Assembly (NCBI GenBank): GCA_903913285.1
Contig: CAIWKO010000020.1
Coordinates: 62,001-126,000 of the forward strand
DNA from: an uncultured Bacteroidales bacterium
GTDB taxonomy: Bacteria; Bacteroidota; Bacteroidia; Bacteroidales; CAIWKO01
Length of the DNA: 64,000 nucleotides
Direction: 5' to 3'
In this document: in pieces, positions 36,901 through 44,131 of the stretch
Numbering within the stretch: position 1 is the first letter of the stretch
Layout of the letters: each line of letters starts with the position of its first letter
The notes under the pieces: generated by a model
Database searches by the model: none
What the model was told of the DNA's origin: nothing
The model's input: only the letters and a program-made list of their open reading frames with translations
Position numbers and translations under genes: made by a program

Positions 36901-39617
36901 TATTTTTTGCCGAAATACTTTTCTTCGCGCATGTACATGTTTTCTAAACCAAATGACATGATTTCATTGATAATGTTCTCAACTTTTTCATTATCTTCTA
37001 TTTCAGTGCATTTGCGAATCCAGTGTCTAAGCCCATAGGAACTATTGAGAGCATGAAATGTAAAAGTAGATTTCCGAAAATCTTCTTTTGTTGCATTGGT
37101 GAAAATACTGACCTGTGTTTCTTCTACAGCTTCAAAAATTCTTTTATCAGGAACGTGTTCATCAATGAAATCGGTAATTGTACGCAGATTTGTTTTGTCA
37201 ATGAGATTGATGTGACCAACGGCAACCTCACGCCGAAAGATCTCAAAGAAACCCCGTATCATATCATAACGAATGTCACTTTCTAAATCCGATAGAATAG
37301 GGTAGGCGGAGCTTTTTAATTCATTTAAAGATTCATCCAATGAATCGTATTCCACTTCTAAAAGGCCGACATCTTCGAGATTTATGGAAGTAAATTTTTT
37401 AGTGCCACGGATTTCCACGTAAAGAAAGGTTTCAAGATAGGTTTCGTATTTTTCTTTAAGCAAACGCCTGATGCGGGGAGGAAAATCGGCATCCTCAATA
37501 ATATAAGGGTAAAGTTTTGCCGGAAGGTCTTTCACGAAAACAGGGCCTTCATGCTCCATTAATACTTTATAGAAAATTCTGCGAAAATAAATCTGAGCAT
37601 ACCAGTGTGTGAGGTGCCCAGCCTGAAATGCTGTGTCCTGACGGTTATCAGAAAAACCAATTAATTTTTTTTCGGAGCCGGTTGAAGCATTAATTGTTGA
37701 TGTTGTGATCACATCTGTACCTGTGGCACGTCCGACCGAATTGAGTAAAAATAATTTTGCGTATTCAGATGTTTCACCCTTATATTCTGTTGAGCAATTT
37801 AAGCATATAGGCAACGGACTTGGGATAAAAACTCCCCTGAAGTTCTCATCATCATAATACTTTGTAAACTTATTGTTTTTAGTATCTAAAATCCCATTAA
37901 CAGGAAACTTATGGGCATGTTTTGTAGTTCTTTCTTTTTTTACTTTGGTGAACCAATTTCCGGGTAGATCCACATCGTTACATTTAATATCGGGAGAATA
38001 ATATCCTGTTGTACCGACAGCATCGTATTCCATAAATGTCCATGGAACTGTGGAGCCACTGTTTTTATCTAATGCCATGCCATAATACTCCTGACCGCAA
38101 ACTCTGCAAAAATGCAAAGGATAGAGTGTGATTATGCCCCTTTCTTCATTTTCGCATTGAGGACAAGTGGTTTCACCTGTATGACTTTTATACTTACAAG
38201 CCGGATCGAGACAAGCATTTAATTCAGCTCCCTGATTGTAGAAAGCGTGAATTTTAGGAATAAAACGAGGAACTTCCTTACCAGTATCGGTTTGCAAAGT
38301 ACCAACGATTCCAAGAAGTAAGCCTGTGATAAGTTCTGCCTTACATTCTTCAATACTGTAGGATAGACGTATTTGTTGCTGATAGATTTTGGAGAGAATA
38401 CCAAAATCTTTTACTTCTTTTAGTTCTTTTTCGAGAAAGCCCAGGAGTTTGGAATCCTGCAAGGCATTTCCAAGTTCGAGATTAGAACGACCAGTGAAAT
38501 CGAAACCCATAATGGCTTTGAACAGGGGAATGGCGGTGGTATAATCGGCATGATCGAGATTATCAATATCGGATTGTACCAAGCTGAATGAGTCGGAAAT
38601 TTTTGAACCATCAAACTCAAGAGATATGTCTTCCGTTTCGGTAACTACATTTTCAGGTTTGAATGATTCACCAAACATACGCGAAGCAAATTCGGCAACT
38701 GCAGCAGCAGAATCATCAGATGCCTTGTCGGATACCATGGTTGCCGATGTTCCAATACAAATCAATTTATTATTGGTGTTGGTGCGTTGTTTTAAACGGC
38801 GGATGAGGAAGGCAACATCAGCACCCTGCTTGCCTGAATAAGTGTGAATCTCGTCAAGGACAAGGAATTTTAGGTTTTCCTTAAATTCTTCCCTGAAAAG
38901 CGGTTTGTCTTCCAAACGGGTGAGAAGTAATTCGAGCTGAACATAATTGGTTAAAAGAATGTCGGGTGGATTTTTTTTCATTTCGACCCGGGAAATTACT
39001 TCGCTATCGTTAGGAACAGCATCAGGGCCAAAGATATCTTTATATTTTTCCAATGCACCCTCGGGAGCCACATCGGTATCGCCGGTATATAAACCAATTT
39101 TTAGACCGCTACCACCTAATTTTTTTGATAATTCTTCGTATTGTGAATTGGCAAGGGCATTCATAGGATATATGATGATGGCCTTGATGCCTTTTTTTCC
39201 TTCATCACGTGTTTTTAGGCAATAATTTACTATCGGGATTTCGAAACAAAGTGATTTGCCAGAGCCTGTACCCGTTGTAACAACCATGTTTTCGCCCTTG
39301 CCAGCGACAATTTCGATGGCTTGTTGCTGATGATAGTGGGGGTGGATAATAAATTCTTTTCCTGTTTTGGAATCTCTGAGTTTGAAAACTTTTTCCGTAT
39401 CTGGATGCAACACTTTTGCATTGACAAATTCGTTGAGTTTTTTACCTGCTTTAAATCGTTTTGAAATTTGTATGATAGGTTCCTGCCAAAGCATGTTGCC
39501 CTGATCCATTTGCTTTTGAACAAACTTTTCGATGTCTTTGTCCTTAAAAACCTGAAAGGTTTGAATGTAGGATTTATATTGTTTTTTGACTTCCTGGAAA
39601 ACTTTGAATGGATTCAT
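33924..39617 (-). CDS. DEAD/DEAH helicase-DUF1998-nuclease fusion (DrmA/DrmB-like)
   Basis: 1,897 residues. The helicase core has Walker A TTGTGSGKS (114-122), DEIHTYSG near 255, and the second RecA lobe FATPTMELGIDIG and QRAGRAGRSGQG near 1010-1045. A treble Cys pair CPKCHSQYNW is nearby. The C-terminal part contains DUF1998 (EASEGGTGTLSSI, then CLSSCYNCICNFFNQRNH with its Cys quartet), as in MrfA-type helicases and DrmB. Residues about 1620-1715 are a restriction-like nuclease: EADFYYDSRLCVFVDGPDHD near 1664-1684, then ERKRKMLKMLHYKYLVIHH. A helical tail of about 175 residues follows. DISARM splits the helicase (DrmA) and DUF1998 (DrmB) into two genes; here they are joined with a nuclease. 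Confidence 0.85.
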   Translation of the reverse strand: MNPFKVFQEVKKQYKSYIQTFQVFKDKDIEKFVQKQMDQGNMLWQEPIIQISKRFKAGKKLNEFVNAKVLHPDTEKVFKLRDSKTGKEFIIHPHYHQQQAIEIVAGKGENMVVTTGTGSGKSLCFEIPIVNYCLKTRDEGKKGIKAIIIYPMNALANSQYEELSKKLGGSGLKIGLYTGDTDVAPEGALEKYKDIFGPDAVPNDSEVISRVEMKKNPPDILLTNYVQLELLLTRLEDKPLFREEFKENLKFLVLDEIHTYSGKQGADVAFLIRRLKQRTNTNNKLICIGTSATMVSDKASDDSAAAVAEFASRMFGESFKPENVVTETEDISLEFDGSKISDSFSLVQSDIDNLDHADYTTAIPLFKAIMGFDFTGRSNLELGNALQDSKLLGFLEKELKEVKDFGILSKIYQQQIRLSYSIEECKAELITGLLLGIVGTLQTDTGKEVPRFIPKIHAFYNQGAELNACLDPACKYKSHTGETTCPQCENEERGIITLYPLHFCRVCGQEYYGMALDKNSGSTVPWTFMEYDAVGTTGYYSPDIKCNDVDLPGNWFTKVKKERTTKHAHKFPVNGILDTKNNKFTKYYDDENFRGVFIPSPLPICLNCSTEYKGETSEYAKLFLLNSVGRATGTDVITTSTINASTGSEKKLIGFSDNRQDTAFQAGHLTHWYAQIYFRRIFYKVLMEHEGPVFVKDLPAKLYPYIIEDADFPPRIRRLLKEKYETYLETFLYVEIRGTKKFTSINLEDVGLLEVEYDSLDESLNELKSSAYPILSDLESDIRYDMIRGFFEIFRREVAVGHINLIDKTNLRTITDFIDEHVPDKRIFEAVEETQVSIFTNATKEDFRKSTFTFHALNSSYGLRHWIRKCTEIEDNEKVENIINEIMSFGLENMYMREEKYFGKKYYFLDPDAIMVRPVKEGYKLECPKCHSQYNWKEVRSCLKNRCDSELVKATLRKDFYYTQYTQPLIGNQSIIADDHSAQVDGQERKIKENKFKKDPPEIQILFATPTMELGIDIGTLSSVYMRNVPPNPSNYAQRAGRAGRSGQGSIIQTFCGSGPGRGAHDQYFYNHTVEIVSGKISVPRFNLDNESLFLSHINALILQSIDVKFAYKAEEIIDFSTPSLELNDSSVNEITNAITSTRKQIIKNIHDAFDNEISSATTITMHAIESQIDNFTINLNESLNILRQDYKESKDEINHLTKLIQDEGQAHNFYYVTRRQALEKRNEDLRQGKGDFYMYRYLSQVGFLPNYAFPTKIKSVKFLYNKEERELVRDQIIAMNEFSPFNTLYYSGQKFLVERVSKESDINSQVKLIICEHCNYIEEVSEGKPVPSNCKSCGNVYLEPYRVNAIQFPRMQAQRKMRITAEEEERSKSGYKIIHSYTKSKKANCEELLLNNKSVATITFERTAKFKHVNLGSHHEFKEGRIGYNLDLRNRSWISTDFKKTEDYLSEKRLESTDISKQITLLTESKNDVITIEIKNTTIEKPDAFGVTLLNVLLQSISNVLNLDESEIRGYYQPIKDQNGRIIIFEASEGGTGTLSSIVKNKDLLHKIAFKALDILHYDTLGNDKEDACLSSCYNCICNFFNQRNHTDFDRKLVKETLLNIANFEDFKQSQDNAILFDEYCNDSKTSSLEKLILNKLHKYGVPMPVGLHKVIYFKNEPIVEADFYYDSRLCVFVDGPDHDKKHILEDDERKRKMLKMLHYKYLVIHHASIEKDIDNLILELGYFEDQINEKHFNGYIYLATSDLQLGEIFFNALKNLLDCFDFQFESEGKFISGSLKRRFGTFFKKVGNHFDPDEVFEKVKKALELKNIDKVQAEINKLNMEAASVFLNSVEKIPHAASYSGSLLILKRTINGEANIITRTLSTKEVLELDKNPTLCDSPLTLLDNLKKLTS

Positions 39618-39628
39618 AATCTAATTTT

Positions 39629-40264
39629 TTACCTTTCAATATCAATGTTAAAAATGGGAAAGTACTGACCAACGTATTTATCCTCAAGATAAAACCTGTT
39701 AACTGCATTTGCAGGACCATCGAGTTCGATGTAGGAAAAATAGACATATTTAAGAATTTTTCCTAGAATGCTTGGTTCATCTTTAAAAACCCTTTCCATG
39801 CCAATGCGAAGTTGGGCCGCTGAATTTTGTTTGCGATTATTTACAGGTGTACGTTCTGTAATATATTTAGTTGTTTGGCTGAGAATGTGATCTGACATTC
39901 TCTCGCGAATATTACTAGTTTTGCCAACATACAGGCATAATGCATTATTATGAGTTGCTTTACTTATCCAATCTTTATCAATTACAGCATTGACCCTGAT
40001 AGCTTTGCCTTCTTCTCTTTTACCATGCAATTCGATTTCCTTTTTATTGATAGCTTTAATCAATTTTGCATCTTTAAGCCAAAAAGAATAGATACCACCT
40101 TTTTCACTTATGCCGCTATTTGGTTTAATTTCCCAACCTTTTGGTTTGGTAGGATTATCTTTATCCTTTCGTTTGCTTGGTATGTAGAAATCAATTAGCC
40201 GAGTTTTTCCTACTTTACAAAGCACAGCATGTTTTTCGATATTTAATCGCGCTTTTGTATGCAT
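39629..40264 (-). CDS. GIY-YIG nuclease-fold protein
   Basis: 211 residues. The C-terminal half holds a GIY-YIG fold: GIYSFWLKDAK, then ALCLYVGKTSNIRERMSDHI with the Y-V-G pattern and the conserved Arg, and later a Glu in NRFYLEDKYVGQY. The N-terminal half (KVGKTRLIDFYIPSKRK) is unassigned. GIY-YIG enzymes nick or cut DNA at one metal site. Gaps are 11 bases to the helicase and 1 base from the methyltransferase, so it is part of the same translation unit. It is not a standard DISARM gene and could stand in for the phospholipase-D nuclease DrmC. Confidence 0.78.
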   Translation of the reverse strand: MHTKARLNIEKHAVLCKVGKTRLIDFYIPSKRKDKDNPTKPKGWEIKPNSGISEKGGIYSFWLKDAKLIKAINKKEIELHGKREEGKAIRVNAVIDKDWISKATHNNALCLYVGKTSNIRERMSDHILSQTTKYITERTPVNNRKQNSAAQLRIGMERVFKDEPSILGKILKYVYFSYIELDGPANAVNRFYLEDKYVGQYFPIFNIDIER

Positions 40265-40265
40265 G

Positions 40266-43200
40266 TTAGTTTATTTTTTGCATTTCTTCTTTTACCCAAT
40301 TAAAATCATCCAGATAACTTAAAATAGTATCCTTTGTGCGGTAATTCCCATACAAAGAAATATCAGATCTTTTTAAAAGGGAAAATGATTCAAGTATGTA
40401 ATCTAAATCAGCACTCTCTAAATTATATAAATGGCAATAAATAGCATCTAATTCACATCGCATATTGAATCGCTGTTTTTCATCCCATTGAATAGGATCA
40501 GAAAAATTAAACTTAATGCCAAACTCTTTTAAATGAAAAGATGTAAATGATAATTGAAGAACATTTTTAATTATTACTTCTTTGATTTTATCTGAATAGT
40601 TTTGCAGTGGAATTAAAGGTAATTGTTTCAATATGAAAAAATTTACATTTCTACTTCCCATTTTTAACCTACACACAAAATCAAAAATGAATGTGTTAAA
40701 ATTAGCACATAATAAGGCTGATATTTCTTCTATATTTGGTGTATCCTCTTCAAATATAAAAACAGGTAAGGAGTTTCCACAAGGGAATGAAGGTATAATA
40801 GTTGAAATTAATGTTCTTTCATTATTTGGATTTGATATGCCATGAAAAGTGAGCCAAAAATTTGTTGGTTTTAAATCCTTTATTTTTTCTTTATATTCAT
40901 CAATTGAAATATAATGACGTGGAGTAATATCAAATAAAGGATTCTTATGTTCTTCTATAGAAGTATTACGAGGATTTCCTGATAGAATATTAGCTTGAGA
41001 AGAATCTTTAAATGTAGCGTACCTGTGATCATAAATATAGGTGTATTTACCTTCATATAATGACATAACCTTGCTATCAAGGTCATTTGATTCAAGAAAT
41101 AAAACTGAATCATTCGTCATATCAAACATACGCCAAGGTTTACATTTATAAACCAAGATATTGTCATTTTCAAATTCCAAAATAGTGGCAGTTTTATAAA
41201 TTTTCAATGCAACCTCGACATCAACTCGATTTTTAAAGGTAGGGCAGTTTTTTGTATTTGGATTAAACTTAATTATTTCTTCGTTTTTTAATTCAAATAC
41301 CCTTGATGTATCATTAAGCTGCTCAGGTAAGTGAAGAAAAAATGCAAATTTTACTTTCCTATCAAATGGGGAGGCAGATAGGGTTAATAAAGAAAATCTT
41401 TGCTCTCTATGAACGTTCTTAAAAAGCTCTTTTTTGTTTTCAAAATCAAAAAGGCTTACCAAATTTTTATTTTCAATTATATGAGCAAAAAACTCTTTGG
41501 TTGTATCATCAGTGACAATATTAGTTGGCACAATAATACCTGAAAAGCCTAATGGTTTAATTATTTTAAGAAAGGATTCAGAAAAAATCATGTAAGTATT
41601 AATGTCGCCTTTACCTAAAATTGGGTATTTTCCAGAGTTAATATAGAATTGAGCAGTTTTATAAGAAGATTCCTTTGCAATCAAATATTGCAAATGCAAT
41701 TTGAGATCATTTATTTTAAGGTCATTAATGAGTTTTTCCCTTATTGCCTTTGTTTTTGCATCACTTATTGCTTTAGATTTATTTTGAAAAAATTCAATTT
41801 CCTGTAATTTTACTCGTTCCCAAGGAGGATTACCTAATATACAATCAAAACCATCTTTTTCAAATACTTCTGGAAATTCTAAGTGCCAGTGGAAGAACCT
41901 ATATGTTTTAACGAGTTTTGCTATCTCATTTTCTAAACCTTCGTCAATTGCATTGCCTGTAGCAATTTCCATTAATGTGAGGTTGGTAGGATAGGTTTTA
42001 TTTATATCGTCTTTTGTGATGAAAAAGGCGGCTGTCCATGCATCAGCCAACTTCCAATCGATGTTCTCGCGAAGGGCCTGATAAACTTCTTCGTATTCCT
42101 CAATGAGGCTATCAACTTCGAGAATATTTTCCTGTTTTGAGTTGAGAATGTGCAAATATTGCTGAGTATCTTCATCGGTTTCGATTAATGCCGAAACTTT
42201 AAAATTTAAAAATGTTTGCACTCCGCGGCCTTGTTTTTCGTAGCCTTCGAGTTCTTTTTTAACCCGTTTTTTTAACTGAGAGCAAAGCTCGGAATTATCA
42301 AGAGTAACCGGGTTGTATGCTTCGGCAGGAATACCTTTTTTTATCAATTCGGGTGTGGCACCAATTAATGAGTTACCACATTTGATCTTATGATCGAGGA
42401 AACTTAAAGGAAGATTAGGCATGGAAGCTGTAATCCACAAGGAAAATTTTGCCAGTTCGACAGCCATGGGGTTGAGGTCGACACCATAAATGCAGTTCTG
42501 TAATACCTCACGTTTAGCTTGACGCAGTTCCTCCTCAGTGGGTTTTTCACCTTCCTCTTTTCCAATTAATGCCTGATATTCGCCTATTTTTTCGAGGGCA
42601 GCAATGAGAAATGCACCAGAACCACAAGCGATATCAGCAACTTTTAAATCGAGAATTGCTTTTCGTTTTTCTTCAGTCGTTTTGTTCTTTATCGAATTTT
42701 CGATAACCGGGATCAGTGCTGAATCAATAAGCTGGGCGACTAAACGGCTATCGGTGTAATATGAACCGGAGGTTTTGCGTTCGGTGGAGCGGTCATCTAA
42801 AATAAATTCACCACGGTGGTAAGGTTTGCTATCAATGGTAATATCTTCTTTCAGCAAACGGGGTTCATAGTCGAGAAGGCTTTCGTAGACTGAACCCAAT
42901 TCATCAATCGCTAAAGCAGCATAGTTTATTTTATTGGAAAGGTTGTTATCCCTGAAGAAACATAGAGCATCGATGGCTTTGAGCAGATGCTTGTTTTTAA
43001 GAGGAGATTTGATGTGATAAATGTGGGCATCGGAAAACAATAAACCACCGAAAGCATTTATGTTGTCGCCATTGGGAAAGGAATAGCCGTTTGTAACAAG
43101 TTTAAATGTGAGTTTTAATCCTTCCCAAAGGTCTTCATTGTTATCGAAATTGTATTCTCCTTTTTCGGCTTTTTCACGTAATGAATTTATGCTATAAGTG

Positions 43201-44126
43201 CGGGCATAAACATCATTTTTTACAGGCAACCAGCCTTTCTGCTCAGCAAAGAGAAGGAAAAGCAAGCGATAAATGATATTTAAGATTTCGCTGTAAAATA
43301 CCTTTTCTTCTGCTTCATTGAGACTATCTGGATCGATGTTCTCAGCAAAGCCATTCCCCAGGGTTTCGATGGCAATACGGACCTGTTTTCGGAGATGATC
43401 TCCGACCTTAACACCTGTATCGCGCGATTGTGTATGAAATTTTTCAAGCAGACAGATTGTTTCCTCTTCTTTTTTACTTTCATATTGACCAAGGAATCTG
43501 CTTGAGTGGAGGAGGCGGTACAATATTCTGAATTGCTCTGTATTGGCCGATTCAAATATACCTTCGATATCAAATTCAATAAAGCCTTTGGTTATGGAGT
43601 GATAGAAATCGCGTAAAACACGAATACGCTTTCCATTGGTAAGGATTGCCCATTTGTGGGGAGAAGTATTGAGAAATTGCTGTAATAGATCGTGAGGGCT
43701 TTTGTTGGGATGTGTGCGACTGTTGCGGTCACGCGCATCGAGATCAATACTGCTGTGAACCATGTGTATCAAAGGTGCATCATCAGCATTCCATCCTTTG
43801 TATGGAATATGATATTCTATGCCAGCATCATTTTTTAAATTATGCGAGATGAAGGTCATATCGAAATTCAATAAGCTAAGAAATGGCTTTATCCATTTAT
43901 CGCGCAATTGGGAATTATCGAACTGGTTTTCCATCACTTTCAGACGAATTTCTTCCCATTTTTCTCGCAGAAGCTCAAAAGTGGTAGCAATATCTTCATC
44001 GACCTTTTTTACATCGGGACCAAAAGATTTGCTTTTGACATACTCAGCTTTGGTTTCAGAAAGAAGCTGCTGGCAGAAATCTTCTGATATTATGTTACCA
44101 CTTGTATTTATAAAGCTTAATGCCAT
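40266..44126 (-). CDS. N6-adenine DNA methyltransferase, Eco57I/DrmMI-like
   Basis: 1,286 residues. Motif I is LKVADIACGSGAFLIAAL near residue 495; motif IV is NPPW in DCILGNPPWERV near 765. Together they mark a gamma-type N6-adenine methyltransferase. Long N- and C-terminal regions are typical of Eco57I, PglX and DrmMI proteins; the C-terminus probably recognises the target. In DISARM and BREX the enzyme marks host DNA as self. A weak N-terminal nuclease-like segment (EYHIPYKGWNADDAPL) resembles type IIG starts, but no clear PD-ExK triad is seen. It lies 5 bases below the SNF2 helicase gene. Confidence 0.88.
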   Translation of the reverse strand: MALSFINTSGNIISEDFCQQLLSETKAEYVKSKSFGPDVKKVDEDIATTFELLREKWEEIRLKVMENQFDNSQLRDKWIKPFLSLLNFDMTFISHNLKNDAGIEYHIPYKGWNADDAPLIHMVHSSIDLDARDRNSRTHPNKSPHDLLQQFLNTSPHKWAILTNGKRIRVLRDFYHSITKGFIEFDIEGIFESANTEQFRILYRLLHSSRFLGQYESKKEEETICLLEKFHTQSRDTGVKVGDHLRKQVRIAIETLGNGFAENIDPDSLNEAEEKVFYSEILNIIYRLLFLLFAEQKGWLPVKNDVYARTYSINSLREKAEKGEYNFDNNEDLWEGLKLTFKLVTNGYSFPNGDNINAFGGLLFSDAHIYHIKSPLKNKHLLKAIDALCFFRDNNLSNKINYAALAIDELGSVYESLLDYEPRLLKEDITIDSKPYHRGEFILDDRSTERKTSGSYYTDSRLVAQLIDSALIPVIENSIKNKTTEEKRKAILDLKVADIACGSGAFLIAALEKIGEYQALIGKEEGEKPTEEELRQAKREVLQNCIYGVDLNPMAVELAKFSLWITASMPNLPLSFLDHKIKCGNSLIGATPELIKKGIPAEAYNPVTLDNSELCSQLKKRVKKELEGYEKQGRGVQTFLNFKVSALIETDEDTQQYLHILNSKQENILEVDSLIEEYEEVYQALRENIDWKLADAWTAAFFITKDDINKTYPTNLTLMEIATGNAIDEGLENEIAKLVKTYRFFHWHLEFPEVFEKDGFDCILGNPPWERVKLQEIEFFQNKSKAISDAKTKAIREKLINDLKINDLKLHLQYLIAKESSYKTAQFYINSGKYPILGKGDINTYMIFSESFLKIIKPLGFSGIIVPTNIVTDDTTKEFFAHIIENKNLVSLFDFENKKELFKNVHREQRFSLLTLSASPFDRKVKFAFFLHLPEQLNDTSRVFELKNEEIIKFNPNTKNCPTFKNRVDVEVALKIYKTATILEFENDNILVYKCKPWRMFDMTNDSVLFLESNDLDSKVMSLYEGKYTYIYDHRYATFKDSSQANILSGNPRNTSIEEHKNPLFDITPRHYISIDEYKEKIKDLKPTNFWLTFHGISNPNNERTLISTIIPSFPCGNSLPVFIFEEDTPNIEEISALLCANFNTFIFDFVCRLKMGSRNVNFFILKQLPLIPLQNYSDKIKEVIIKNVLQLSFTSFHLKEFGIKFNFSDPIQWDEKQRFNMRCELDAIYCHLYNLESADLDYILESFSLLKRSDISLYGNYRTKDTILSYLDDFNWVKEEMQKIN

Positions 44127-44131
44127 AATGC